Assembly: GCF_040801785.1 (NCBI RefSeq)
Contig: NZ_CP161805.1
Span: 2,790,001-2,854,000, forward strand
Length of the DNA stretch: 64,000 nucleotides
Direction of reading: 5' to 3'
Origin: Sulfitobacter sp. LCG007
GTDB taxonomy: Bacteria > Pseudomonadota > Alphaproteobacteria > Rhodobacterales > Rhodobacteraceae
Below, piece by piece: positions 26,077-35,552 of this stretch (positions are counted from its first letter, which is position 1; each line of letters starts with the position of its first letter). The notes beneath the pieces were generated by a model. That model did no database searches, had not been told where the DNA came from, and saw only the letters and a list, made by a program, of their open reading frames with translations. The position numbers were made by a program, and so were the translations under genes.

Positions 26077-26141
26077 AAGCGGCAAGCGTTGCATTGCCGA
26101 TCCGCTCCGGCCATATATCCGCCACCAAACGGAGTGCGCCG

Positions 26142-27104
26142 ATGACCCAGTATCTGGATTTCGAGAAACCCCTCGCCGAGATCGAAGGCAAGGCCGAAGA
26201 GCTGCGCACCATGGCCCGGGGCAATTCCGAGATGGACGTCAGCGCGGAAGCGGCTGCGCTTGATGCCAAGGCCAAGGCCCTTCTCGAGGATCTCTACAAG
26301 TCCCTGTCTCCCTGGCGGAAATGCCAGGTGGCAAGACATCAGGACCGCCCGCATTGCAAGGACTACATCGAGGGCCTGTTCACCGACTTCACCCCGCTGG
26401 CGGGCGACAGGAATTTCGCTGACGATCATGCGGTCATTGGCGGGCTCGCGCGGTTCCGCGATCGTCCTGTCGTCGTGATCGGTCACGAAAAGGGGAACGA
26501 CACGAAAAGCCGGATCGAGCGGAACTTCGGCATGGCGCGCCCGGAAGGGTATCGCAAGGCAATCCGTCTTATGGAGCTGGCGGACAGGTTCGGGCTGCCG
26601 GTGATCACGCTCGTCGACACGCCCGGCGCCTATCCGGGCAAGGGCGCGGAAGAACGCGGCCAGTCCGAGGCGATCGCCCGCGCGACGGAAACCTGCCTGC
26701 GGATCGGCGTGCCGCTGATCTCGGTGATCATCGGCGAGGGCGGCTCCGGCGGGGCGGTGGCCTTCGCGACGGCAAACCGCGTGGCCATGCTGGAACATTC
26801 GGTCTATTCCGTCATCAGCCCCGAGGGCTGCGCCTCGATCCTGTGGAAGGACGCCGAAAAGATGCGCGAGGCGGCAGAGGCGCTCCGCCTGACCGCACAG
26901 GATCTCATGAAGCTCGGCGTGACCGACCGCATCATCGACGAGCCCGTGGGCGGCGCGCATCGCAACCGTGCCGCGGCCATCGCCTCTGTCGGCAAGGCCG
27001 TCGAGGGCATGCTGAAGGAACTCCACGGCAAGGATGCCAAGACGCTCGTATCGGATCGCCGGCGCAAGTTCCTCGATCTCGGCTCGGCCGGCCTCGCCGC
27101 CTGA
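26142..27104 (+). CDS. accA: acetyl-CoA carboxylase carboxyltransferase alpha subunit
   Basis: Alpha chain of the carboxyltransferase that transfers CO2 from biotin to acetyl-CoA, making malonyl-CoA for fatty-acid synthesis. The 320-aa protein starts [20 protein letters not shown] and shows the crotonase-fold core with [40 protein letters not shown] and [20 protein letters not shown]. The ATG at 26142 gives the normal start. Convergent with the GntR-type regulator gene, 13 bases apart. Partner accD, accB and accC are not in the window. Confidence 0.97.
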   Translation: MTQYLDFEKPLAEIEGKAEELRTMARGNSEMDVSAEAAALDAKAKALLEDLYKSLSPWRKCQVARHQDRPHCKDYIEGLFTDFTPLAGDRNFADDHAVIGGLARFRDRPVVVIGHEKGNDTKSRIERNFGMARPEGYRKAIRLMELADRFGLPVITLVDTPGAYPGKGAEERGQSEAIARATETCLRIGVPLISVIIGEGGSGGAVAFATANRVAMLEHSVYSVISPEGCASILWKDAEKMREAAEALRLTAQDLMKLGVTDRIIDEPVGGAHRNRAAAIASVGKAVEGMLKELHGKDAKTLVSDRRRKFLDLGSAGLAA

Positions 27105-27117
27105 GCCGCATGTCGCC

Positions 27118-27768
27118 TCAGCTTGCCAGCAGCCTCAGGCCCTGCGTTACATCGGTGCGCACTGCCAGCCTCAGGCCGGGCTCATCGCCCGCCCGCAACG
27201 CTGCGATGATGTGGCGATGGAACTGTGGCGGCTCGGTCTGGCGCAGCCGCCCGTAGAGGGCGCGCATGGTGGGACCAAGCTGGAGCCACACCGTCTCGGC
27301 CATCGCCAGCATCGCAGGGGCCTGCGCGCGCAGGTACAGCGTCCGGTGGAATTCCAGGTTGGTCCGAATATAGCCGACGGCATCGCGGTGCGCGACTGCT
27401 TCCGCCACGGCGGTGTTGATCGCGTGCAGCCGGTCGATCAGCGCCATATGCGCGCGCGGCAGGGCGCGACTGGCAAGCTCGACCTCCAGGAGCGCCCGAA
27501 GCGTCGCCAGTTCCTCGATGCGCTCGTTGCTCAGTTCGGGCGTCGACAGGCGCCCCGAGGCTGACATGGTAAGCGCCCCCTCCGCCACCAGCCGCCGCAC
27601 CGCCTCGCGCGCCGGCGTCATGGACAGCCCGTACTCGCGCCCGAGCCCGCGCAGCGTCAGCGCCTGCCCCGGAGGCAGGTCGCCGTGCATGATGCGCGAG
27701 CGCAGGTTGCGATAGAGCCGGTCATGGGCCAGCGAAGCGGCTTCGGCCGGGCGCGGGTTCAGATTCAT
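27118..27768 (-). CDS. GntR family transcriptional regulator (FadR subgroup)
   Basis: Encodes 216 aa. An N-terminal winged HTH (LYRNLRSRIMHGDLPPGQAL, YGLSMTPAREAVRRLVAEGA) is followed by an all-helical FCD effector domain with the metal-site histidines in NLEFHRTLYLRAQ and QFHRHIIAALRAGDE. The start is taken as ATG 27768; a GTG at 27786 is a possible alternative. A perfect palindrome TGTGATCACA lies at 27778-27787, suggesting autoregulation. Its other targets are unknown; no sugar-acid or lactate gene is adjacent. Confidence 0.85.
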   Translation of the reverse strand: MNLNPRPAEAASLAHDRLYRNLRSRIMHGDLPPGQALTLRGLGREYGLSMTPAREAVRRLVAEGALTMSASGRLSTPELSNERIEELATLRALLEVELASRALPRAHMALIDRLHAINTAVAEAVAHRDAVGYIRTNLEFHRTLYLRAQAPAMLAMAETVWLQLGPTMRALYGRLRQTEPPQFHRHIIAALRAGDEPGLRLAVRTDVTQGLRLLAS

Positions 27769-27777
27769 GCGCAGACT

Positions 27778-27787
27778 TGTGATCACA
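27778..27787. promoter_or_regulatory. palindromic TGTGATCACA near the GntR gene start
   Basis: A perfect 10-bp palindrome nine bases upstream of the GntR-family start codon. FadR-type regulators commonly autoregulate through palindromes near their start. Inference only. Confidence 0.4.
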
Positions 27788-27824
27788 GACCCGCCCTGCG
27801 TCAAGCGGATGGCCGCGGACCTAG

Positions 27825-28511
27825 TCAGAATCTGTATCGGTGCAGACCGCCGCCATGGCGCCGCAACCAGGCGCGCGGCCCCTCATATCCGCCGTGGATG
27901 CGCGTTACCTCGGCCCAGAAGGCAGGCGAATGATTCATCTGGGCCAGATGCGCGACCTCATGCGCCGCGACATATTCCAGCACCTCGGGCGGGGCGAGGA
28001 TCAGGCGCCAGGAAAACATCAGCCCACCATCGGATGTGCACGAGCCCCAGCGCGAGCGCGTGTCGCGCAGGGTAAGGCGCGCATAGGTTTTCCCGAGCCT
28101 TTCGGCATAGCGGTCGGCAGACTCGGCGAGCCGGTCGCGGGCCAGCTCGCGCAGATGCGCGGCAAGTCGCACCCCCACGCGCGCCTCCGGCCCCGGCACC
28201 CCCACGTCGTCGCTCCCCAGCCGCACCCGCCGCCCCTCGGACGGCACGACGCGCAGAAGCCGGCCGCCAACCGGGATCTCGGTCCCGTAGCCGACCTGCA
28301 CCTCCGCCTCGCGTCCCTCCAGATGCCCGCGGATCCAGCTCTCTTTCTCGCGGGCGAATGCGATCGCCTCTCCGAGGTCCAGACGTTTCGGCAGGGTGAG
28401 CGTGACGCGACCGTCAAGCTGCGATATGCGCAGCGATATCCGTCGGGCCCGCGCGGAGCGGCGCAGGACCAGCGGGATCGGCGGATCGCCGGGCAGAACG
28501 GGATCGGTCAT
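27825..28511 (-). CDS. YgjP-like M48-type metallopeptidase (zinc-binding)
   Basis: Encodes 228 aa of the YgjP/DUF45 group, a metal-dependent hydrolase family. The zinc site is the motif HEVAHLAQMNHSPAFW (about residues 184-199), with HExxH and a third His in NHSPAFW. The upstream RSRWGSCTSDGGLMFSWRLI is another family hallmark. The N-terminal half contains a substrate-like domain (VLRRSARARRISLRISQLDG). The biological substrate is unknown. Minus-strand gene, divergent from the FYDLN-acid gene. Confidence 0.88.
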   Translation of the reverse strand: MTDPVLPGDPPIPLVLRRSARARRISLRISQLDGRVTLTLPKRLDLGEAIAFAREKESWIRGHLEGREAEVQVGYGTEIPVGGRLLRVVPSEGRRVRLGSDDVGVPGPEARVGVRLAAHLRELARDRLAESADRYAERLGKTYARLTLRDTRSRWGSCTSDGGLMFSWRLILAPPEVLEYVAAHEVAHLAQMNHSPAFWAEVTRIHGGYEGPRAWLRRHGGGLHRYRF

Positions 28512-28619
28512 CGGTGGCCCCCAAGCCGGTGCCGGGCAAGCCAGCCCTTTACAGCCACCCCGTCATATGGCAGTTGGCCGGAATCATCCATATCCCACAG
28601 CGCATCGAAGGGGGTTTTC

Positions 28620-28952
28620 ATGCCCAATGAAGAATGGGGAACAAAGCGCCTTTGCCCCACGACAGGAAAGCGCTTCTACGACCTGAACAAGAGCCCGATC
28701 GTCAGCCCCTACACGGGCGAGGTGGTCGAGGTCGACATCTCGCGGGCGCGCATGATCGCCGCGGATTCCGAGGACGCCGTTACGGCGAAGGCCAAGAAGA
28801 GCCAGGCCAGTGACGACGAGGTCGTACTCGAGGACGACGACGAGGACGTGGACGTCGACATCGACGACGATCTGCTCGACGAGGACGAGGACGACGACGA
28901 TGGCGTCTCGCTCGATTCTCTGGCGGACGTCGCGGCACCCGACGACGACTGA
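28620..28952 (+). CDS. FYDLN acid domain protein (TIGR02300 family)
   Basis: Encodes 110 aa. The N-terminus (MPNEEWGTKRLCPTTGKRFY then DLNKSPIVSPYTGE) is the FYDLN signature of a short zinc-ribbon-like domain, and the C-terminal half is an extremely acidic Asp/Glu tail. Function unknown; it is a common alphaproteobacterial protein found next to a tRNA-Ala gene, which is also the case here. The ATG at 28620 follows GAAGGGGG. A terminator-like hairpin follows before the tRNA. Confidence 0.93.
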   Translation: MPNEEWGTKRLCPTTGKRFYDLNKSPIVSPYTGEVVEVDISRARMIAADSEDAVTAKAKKSQASDDEVVLEDDDEDVDVDIDDDLLDEDEDDDDGVSLDSLADVAAPDDD

Positions 28953-29046
28953 CCTCTCAAGGCGCCGGGGCGGCCGGATTTTCCGCTTGATCCCGCCCCG
29001 AGTTGCGCCTATTCAGCGGCGCACCAAGGATCAAGACCTGGTGCGC

Positions 29047-29068
29047 AAGCGGGCTTCCCGGCCCGCTT
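29047..29068 (+). terminator. hairpin between the FYDLN gene and tRNA-Ala
   Basis: AAGCGGGC (29047-29054) pairs with GCCCGCTT (29061-29068) with a 6-nt loop; followed by TCACAAG rather than a T-run. Confidence 0.45.
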
Positions 29069-29102
29069 TCACAAGACCGGCAGGACTTTAACCCTGCCCG
29101 TT

Positions 29103-29178
29103 GGGGCCTTAGCTCAGCTGGGAGAGCGCCTGCATGGCATGCAGGAGGTCAGGGGTTCGATCCCCCTAGGCTCCACCA
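29103..29178 (+). tRNA. tRNA-Ala, anticodon GGC
   Basis: A 76-nt cloverleaf including an encoded CCA. The acceptor arm GGGGCCT (29103-29109) pairs with AGGCTCC (one G-U). The anticodon stem CCTGC/GCAGG encloses ATGGCAT, with anticodon GGC at 29136-29138. The T arm carries the loop TTCGATC. GGC reads GCC and GCU alanine codons. Confidence 0.97.
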
Positions 29179-29337
29179 ATCCCCCTGTGGGCGGCACCAA
29201 ATGGTTTGCGATATTCATCAGAAGCCTTGCCTCTGACCGGGCGACCTACGCCGAAGCGCCCTTTGCTGCACGGTGTCGGAAAGACAGCAATGCCGGACTT
29301 TTCAGACCTTCATACAGGCGTCTCGAAAGACCGCTTT

Positions 29338-29808
29338 CTATTGCGCGACACTAAAACCCAAACAAGCGATAGCAAAAACAACGCATCCATTCAGAAGGAA
29401 ATACGGAACTGCATGCCACGCTCCAAAGCGCGTATATTCCCCAACGCCAAGTTTCGTCTCTACTTGGTTCATGTTTCGCCCGGTACGCTTGTAGCCCCTC
29501 CACGCGCTAGTCATGCAAAAAGTTACCAAAACCCCCACAACCGCTAATCCGTACAAAAAAATCTTTACAGGCAAAATACTTGAATTGGATAGTGCCACTG
29601 GGATAGCAATTGCAGAAAAGCTCACATAGGTGAATGGAAGCTGCCAAAGCCGACTGCCATGTAGTGCAATCCTGTTTTGCAGCACTTCGTACTGAACGCA
29701 CAGTGCAGCACGTTTTTTTTCATCCCGTTCGTATTCGTCCTTGGTGGTGTTCATAACGAAAGCATAAATGCTCTTGGCAATTTTCCAAGGCCTTTGAAAG
29801 GCAGTCAT
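29338..29808 (-). CDS. AT-richer orphan membrane protein next to tRNA-Ala
   Basis: Encodes 156 aa. A charged N-terminal helix (TTKDEYERDEKKRAALCVQY) precedes two membrane helices (PFTYVSFSAIAIPVALSN and VKIFLYGLAVVGVLVTFC), then a polar link and a third helix (PYFLLNGCVVFAIACLGFS). I recognise no family for certain; the layout (soluble helix then a helix pair) is reminiscent of SLATT-type two-helix effectors, which is only a resemblance. Composition is clearly AT-richer than the surroundings, with homopolymer runs of A and T. The start is uncertain; ATG 29808 is the most plausible, and the next in-frame ATG is at 29754. Likely horizontally acquired. Confidence 0.55.
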   Translation of the reverse strand: MTAFQRPWKIAKSIYAFVMNTTKDEYERDEKKRAALCVQYEVLQNRIALHGSRLWQLPFTYVSFSAIAIPVALSNSSILPVKIFLYGLAVVGVLVTFCMTSAWRGYKRTGRNMNQVETKLGVGEYTRFGAWHAVPYFLLNGCVVFAIACLGFSVAQ

Positions 29809-30495
29809 CAAGGCTGGCCCCCAAGCGGCCAAACGCGCACCGTGCAGCATCGGTCACCCTGGGCTCGTCCGGCCGCTCGCCGCGCGCTGCTTGAGCGGCA
29901 GCTTCGGCCTGTGGCGAGCGGCACGCGGGCCGTGAGAGGTATGCGCTCCGTCGCCTCGGGATTTCGCCGCTATGGTTTCACAGGATATCTTCTCGCACGA
30001 GACGCAGGAAATTGGGACACGTGCCATACCGCAACATGAAGATCCTCTGCACGGTCTGTATTACGCTCCTTTTCCGGCGGCGGATGACAGCGTGCATGAC
30101 GCCATGGATTCAGGTTCGTGAGGCAAAGCGCCTGGTGCTGTCCGGAACGGAAACATGCCCGCAGACGCGCGGATCCGGTTGGGGGCATCCTTCGCCATCA
30201 TCATGCATCGAAGGCGCCAAAACCAAATCTTGCAAGGTCTCGATCCGAAACATGATCGCGCCGAGGTGCTTTTCAAACCGGAGCATGCCCTGAAAGGCGC
30301 CCGGAATTGACGGTCTCTCATGACCGTTCAAAATCACGGGCGTTCTGCAGGGTCCCGAAGCATTCAGGGCTTCATCTATGCCAGGCTCCCGGAGACCGGC
30401 CCCGATGGTTCAGGATGGTATACCGCCTGATCCAGAGGGCGGCGGCTGATCCCGGATCGGCGAATGCGCATCCGGTCAGGTAATCGGGGCTGCCG
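29809..30495. other. 687-bp gene-poor region with a nested inverted repeat
   Basis: Between two minus-strand genes. It carries the inverted repeat at 29872-29922 and a moderately AT-rich stretch. A minus-strand frame at 30110-30337 gives a 75-residue product without a convincing ribosome-binding site or recognised motif; I do not annotate it as a gene. No transposase, integrase or second tRNA copy found. Confidence 0.55.
29872..29922. repeat. nested inverted repeat (possible structured RNA or cruciform)
   Basis: Outer arms GCCGCTCGCC (29872-29881) and GGCGAGCGGC (29913-29922), ten perfect base pairs. An inner hairpin GCTGC (29886-29890) / GCAGC (29898-29902) lies between them. No gene spans it. 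Confidence 0.5.
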
Positions 30496-30687
30496 TCAGC
30501 TCCCCGAGCGGCTCCGCTCTTCGATGGCCTCGACACACAGGAACGCCAGCGCAAGGCTCAGGACGGCGGTTGCGCCGAACACGGAGTATGTTGCGACCGC
30601 CAGTGCCGGCGACGCGCCGTTAAGCAGGCTGAGAACCATGGCGACCAGCCCCAGGCACGTTCCGGCGGTCATGTATAGTACCGACAT
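30496..30687 (-). CDS. small two-helix membrane protein, function unknown
   Basis: Encodes 63 aa with two membrane helices (MTAGTCLGLVAMVLSLLNG and YSVFGATAVLSLALAFLC) and a short charged tail. The ATG at 30687 is preceded by GGGGAGGAGAAGGC, an excellent ribosome-binding site, which is the main evidence that it is expressed. I do not recognise the family. It stands alone between gene-poor stretches. Confidence 0.7.
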   Translation of the reverse strand: MSVLYMTAGTCLGLVAMVLSLLNGASPALAVATYSVFGATAVLSLALAFLCVEAIEERSRSGS

Positions 30688-30908
30688 GCCTTCTCCTCCC
30701 CAGCGAGTACGGCGATGCAGCCCGTGACAGACACGGATGTGTAACAGTTTTGAGTCTATACCGCCTGTTGTGTCCTACTCCAGAAAAGAATGCGCGCGCG
30801 GCGCGAATAATCGGATCCCGCAAAGCGGAATCGTCATGATCTCGCTCCTGAGGTGTCAAATCAGGAAGAGCAGCCTACGCTTTGATCCGATGCCGACGAA
30901 TTGATCAG

Positions 30909-30938
30909 CCGGGATTGCCGAAGTTTTCGGCAACCCGG
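30909..30938 (-). terminator. hairpin downstream of the formaldehyde dehydrogenase gene
   Basis: CCGGG, bulged A, TTGCCGAA (30909-30922) pairs with TTCGGCAACCCGG (30926-30938) around a 3-nt loop: thirteen base pairs. It lies 46 bases beyond the stop of the minus-strand gene. No T-run follows. Confidence 0.5.
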
Positions 30939-30984
30939 TGTCAGGATCGGGCAAAGCATGCCTGCAGTGTCGCCCTCGAGGGAA

Positions 30985-32112
<1,128 letters not shown>

Positions 32113-32189
32113 GTGCCTGCTCCTTGTGTTCGGGTGGGTTTAATTCCTGACCGGGATCGCCCGCCCTCACGGGGAGGCGGCCGGGATGA

Positions 32190-33287
32190 TCAGGTGTTGA
32201 AGAGGAAGTGCAGGACGTCGCCGTCCTTCACCACGTAGCTCTTGCCCTCGGCGCGCATCTTGCCCGCTTCCTTGGCCGGCTGTTCGCCCCCCAGCGCCAC
32301 GAAATCCTCGTAGGCGATGGTCTCGGCGCGGATGAAGCCTTTCTCGAAATCGCCGTGGATCACGCCGGCCGCGCGGGGCGCGCTGGTGCCCTGCCGGATC
32401 GTCCATGCGCGCGCTTCCTTGGGGCCCACGGTAAAGTAGGTCTCGAGATGCAACAACTCGTATCCGGCGCGGATCAGCCGGTCGAGGCCCGGCTCGGAAA
32501 GACCCATTTCCTCGAGGAACATCGCGGCTTCGTCCCGGTCGAGCTGGCTGATCTCCTCCTCGATACGGGCGGAAATGACCACATGGGCGTTGCCCTGCGC
32601 GGCGGCCATCTGCGCCACAGCCTCGGAATGGGCGTTGCCCTTCGCGGCTTCCTCCTCGCTGACATTGCAGACGTAGAGCACGGGCTTCGTCGTGAGCAGT
32701 TGCAGCATCCGCCACGCCCGGCGGTCTTCCTCGTCCACCTCGACCACGCGCGCCGGCCTGCCCGCCTCGAGCACCTCGAGGGCCGCCTTGAGCAGCCGCT
32801 CTTGCTGGACCGCCTCCTTGTCGCCGCCGCGCACCTTGCGCGAGACGTTCTGCAGCCGCTTCTCGATGCTTTCGATATCCGCCAGCATGAGCTCGGTCTC
32901 GACGGTCTCGGCATCGGCCACCGGATCGACGCGGCCCTCCACATGGGTCACGTCCCCGTCCTCGAAACAGCGCAGCACATGGGCGATGGCGTCGACTTCG
33001 CGGATGTTGGCGAGAAACTGGTTGCCGAGGCCCTCGCCCTTCGAGGCGCCCTTCACCAGCCCCGCGATATCGACGAATGTCATGCGTGTCGGGATGGTCT
33101 GCTTCGACCTGGCGATCTCGGCCAGGCGGTCGAGCCGGGCATCGGGCACCGCGACCTCGCCGACATTGGGTTCGATGGTGCAGAAGGGGAAATTGGCGGC
33201 CTGCGCCGCGGCGGTCCGCGTCAGCGCGTTGAAGAGGGTCGACTTGCCGACATTCGGCAATCCGACGATGCCCATCCTGAAACCCAT
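32190..33287 (-). CDS. ychF: redox-regulated ATPase YchF (Obg-family)
   Basis: Ribosome-associated P-loop NTPase that prefers ATP. The 365-aa length is standard. [20 protein letters not shown] holds the P-loop; later [20 protein letters not shown] is the G3 region, followed by a coiled coil and a C-terminal TGS domain ([20 protein letters not shown] ... [17 protein letters not shown]). It is divergent from trpA. The ATG at 33287 gives the usual start. Confidence 0.96.
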   Translation of the reverse strand: MGFRMGIVGLPNVGKSTLFNALTRTAAAQAANFPFCTIEPNVGEVAVPDARLDRLAEIARSKQTIPTRMTFVDIAGLVKGASKGEGLGNQFLANIREVDAIAHVLRCFEDGDVTHVEGRVDPVADAETVETELMLADIESIEKRLQNVSRKVRGGDKEAVQQERLLKAALEVLEAGRPARVVEVDEEDRRAWRMLQLLTTKPVLYVCNVSEEEAAKGNAHSEAVAQMAAAQGNAHVVISARIEEEISQLDRDEAAMFLEEMGLSEPGLDRLIRAGYELLHLETYFTVGPKEARAWTIRQGTSAPRAAGVIHGDFEKGFIRAETIAYEDFVALGGEQPAKEAGKMRAEGKSYVVKDGDVLHFLFNT

Positions 33288-33488
33288 GCCCGCAACTCCT
33301 TGGCCGAAATCGCGCCGTATCTATGCCCCTGCCGACCTTGCCGCAAGCCAATAGGTGGCGCACCCTGCCGATGGGACCCTCTTCGGGCAATCGCTCGGGC
33401 ACGCGCCGCCGCCGCGGATTCAGTTGACCATTGTCATCGGGCGGCGTTTCGGCCAAACCGGGCGCGCGACAAGCGATGGAATGCCACG

Positions 33489-34280
33489 ATGACCCGTATC
33501 GACGACAGGTTCGCCAAGCTGCAAGCCGAAGGCCGCAAGGCGTTCGTGGCTTATGTGATGGCCGGGGATCCCGACTACGATACCTCGCTCGAGATCGTGC
33601 GCGGCCTGCCGGGCGCGGGGGTCGACATCATCGAACTCGGCCTGCCCTTCACCGACCCGATGGCGGACGGATCCACGATCCAGCTTGCCGGGCAGCGGGC
33701 ACTTGCGGCGGGCCAGAATCTTGAGCGGACACTGGAGATGATACGGCAGTTCCGAATGCACGACGACCAGACGCCGATCGTGATGATGGGCTACTACAAT
33801 CCGATCTACAGCCGGGGAGTGGAGCGTTTCCTGGGGGAAGCCACCGAGGCCGGTCTGGACGGGCTGATCGTGGTCGACCTGCCGCCCGAAGAGGATGCCG
33901 AGCTCTGCCTGCCGGCTCAGGCCGCCGGGCTGAACTTCATCCGGCTGGCGACGCCGACCACCGACGACAAGCGCCTGCCCCGCGTGGCGCAGAACACTTC
34001 GGGGTTCGTCTATTACGTATCGATCACCGGCATCACCGGATCGGCGGAGGCCGAGGCGGTGGACGTGGCACCCGACGTCGCGCGCATCCGCGAGGCCACG
34101 GGCCTTCCGGTCATCGTGGGCTTCGGGGTCACCACGCCCGAGAAATCGAAGGAAATCGCTGCCGTGGCGGACGGGGTGGTCGTGGGTTCGGCAATCGTCA
34201 AGCGGATCGGCGCGGGCGAGCCGGTATCGGACGTCCTCGATTTCGTGAAGAGCCTCGCCGACGGAGCGCATTCGGCCTGA
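33489..34280 (+). CDS. trpA: tryptophan synthase alpha subunit
   Basis: Cleaves indole-3-glycerol phosphate to indole and glyceraldehyde 3-phosphate, partnering TrpB. The 263-aa TIM barrel starts [20 protein letters not shown] and shows the catalytic Glu and Asp in [15 protein letters not shown] (about residues 47-61), [16 protein letters not shown], and the phosphate-binding [15 protein letters not shown]. It stands apart from trpB/trpF, which lie 7 kb away on the other strand. A 26-nt palindromic repeat begins 8 bases after the stop. Confidence 0.97.
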   Translation: MTRIDDRFAKLQAEGRKAFVAYVMAGDPDYDTSLEIVRGLPGAGVDIIELGLPFTDPMADGSTIQLAGQRALAAGQNLERTLEMIRQFRMHDDQTPIVMMGYYNPIYSRGVERFLGEATEAGLDGLIVVDLPPEEDAELCLPAQAAGLNFIRLATPTTDDKRLPRVAQNTSGFVYYVSITGITGSAEAEAVDVAPDVARIREATGLPVIVGFGVTTPEKSKEIAAVADGVVVGSAIVKRIGAGEPVSDVLDFVKSLADGAHSA

Positions 34281-34287
34281 GCGCGCT

Positions 34288-34313
34288 GTAGGGTGCGCCA
34301 GGGCGCACCTTAC
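34288..34313 (+). repeat. 26-nt palindromic repeat, copy 3
   Basis: Identical to copies at 904-929 and 7482-7507. It begins 8 bases after the trpA stop codon, in trpA sense. Confidence 0.85.
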
Positions 34314-34374
34314 GCCAATTGATCTCGGACGCGGCGCTGGCTAATCAGGAGTGACCCCAGCCGCGAGAACCGCA

Positions 34375-35541
34375 ATGCCCGTCATCACAAACATCCTCGA
34401 CTTCAAGAAGCTGCACGCGCGCCGGGTACCGCGGATGTTCTACGACTATGCCGAGTCCGGCAGCTGGACCGAACAGACCTTCCGCGAGAACACGAGCGAC
34501 TTCGAGAAGATCCGCCTGCGCCAGCGCGTGGCGGTCGACATGAGCGGGCGCAGCACCGCGTCAAGCATGATCGGCGAACCGGTCGCCATGCCCGTCGCGC
34601 TCGCTCCGGTCGGGCTGACCGGCATGCAGCATGCCGATGGCGAGATAAAGGCCGCCCGGGCGGCGGAAGCCTTCGGCGTTCCCTTCACGCTGTCGACCAT
34701 GTCGATCAATTCGATCGAGGACGTTGCCGAGGCGACGACAAAGCCCTTCTGGTTCCAGCTCTACACGATGAACGACCAGGACTATGTCTCGCGCCTGATC
34801 GAACGGGCGCGGGCCGCGAAATGCTCGGCTCTCGTCATCACGCTCGATCTGCAGATCCTCGGCCAGCGTCACAAGGACATCAAGAACGGCCTCTCCGCCC
34901 CGCCCAAGCTGACCCCCGCCACCATCGCCAACCTGGCGACCAAATGGCGCTGGGGCATCGAGATGCTGGGTGCGAAACGCCGTGAGTTCGGAAATATCGT
35001 GGGGCATGTGAAAGGCATTTCGGACACCTCGCAGCTCAGCGCCTGGACCGCCGAGCAATTCGACCCGACGCTCGACTGGAACAAGATCGCCAGGATCAAG
35101 GAGCAGTGGGGCGGCAAGGTGATCCTGAAGGGCATTCTCGATGTCGAGGACGCCGTCATGGCGGCCGACGTCGGGGCCGACGCCATCGTCGTGTCGAACC
35201 ACGGCGGGCGCCAGCTTGACGGGGCGCTCTCGTCCATCCGGATGCTGCGGCCCATCGTCGACGCGGTGGGCGACAAGGTAGAGGTCCATCTCGACAGCGG
35301 CATCCGCTCGGGCCAGGATGTGCTCAAGGCGCTCGCGATGGGGGCCAAGGGCACCTACATCGGGCGCGCATTCATCTACGGTCTGGGCGCCATGGGTCAG
35401 AGCGGCGTTACCCAGGCGCTCGAGATCATCCAGCGCGAACTGGACATCACCATGGCGCTGTGCGGCGAGACGAAGGTTGCGGGCCTTGGCCGTCACAACC
35501 TGCTCGTCCCGGAAGATTTCGAGGGCCGCTGGCAGGCCTGA
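34375..35541 (+). CDS. lldD: L-lactate dehydrogenase (FMN, quinone-linked)
   Basis: Membrane-associated FMN-dependent alpha-hydroxy-acid oxidase family enzyme that oxidises L-lactate to pyruvate and passes electrons to the quinone pool. The 388-aa protein starts MPVITNILDFKKLHARRVPR, has FYDYAESGSWTEQTFREN, and the FMN/catalytic region AIVVSNHGGRQLDGALSSIR, with the catalytic His in SNHGG. The ATG at 34375 gives the usual family N-terminus; a GTG at 34351 is possible. A sulfotransferase-like gene follows after 11 bases. Substrates such as mandelate or glycolate cannot be excluded, but the sequence most resembles LldD. Confidence 0.9.
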   Translation: MPVITNILDFKKLHARRVPRMFYDYAESGSWTEQTFRENTSDFEKIRLRQRVAVDMSGRSTASSMIGEPVAMPVALAPVGLTGMQHADGEIKAARAAEAFGVPFTLSTMSINSIEDVAEATTKPFWFQLYTMNDQDYVSRLIERARAAKCSALVITLDLQILGQRHKDIKNGLSAPPKLTPATIANLATKWRWGIEMLGAKRREFGNIVGHVKGISDTSQLSAWTAEQFDPTLDWNKIARIKEQWGGKVILKGILDVEDAVMAADVGADAIVVSNHGGRQLDGALSSIRMLRPIVDAVGDKVEVHLDSGIRSGQDVLKALAMGAKGTYIGRAFIYGLGAMGQSGVTQALEIIQRELDITMALCGETKVAGLGRHNLLVPEDFEGRWQA

Positions 35542-35552
35542 GGGGTGCGGGC

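Noticed and set aside
30110-30337. A 75-codon minus-strand frame in the gene-poor stretch after the orphan membrane gene
   Set aside because: No convincing ribosome-binding site, no recognised motif and no support from neighbours. Kept as a possible small gene only.
27825-30340. Possible genomic island after tRNA-Ala
   Set aside because: Only one clearly AT-rich gene is present, no integrase or transposase is seen, and I could not find a duplicated tRNA 3' end; island status stays unproven.
33351-33375. A fourth copy of the 26-nt palindrome near 33.36 kb
   Set aside because: Only part of one arm is shared (GGCGCACC); the rest differs, so it does not qualify as a copy.
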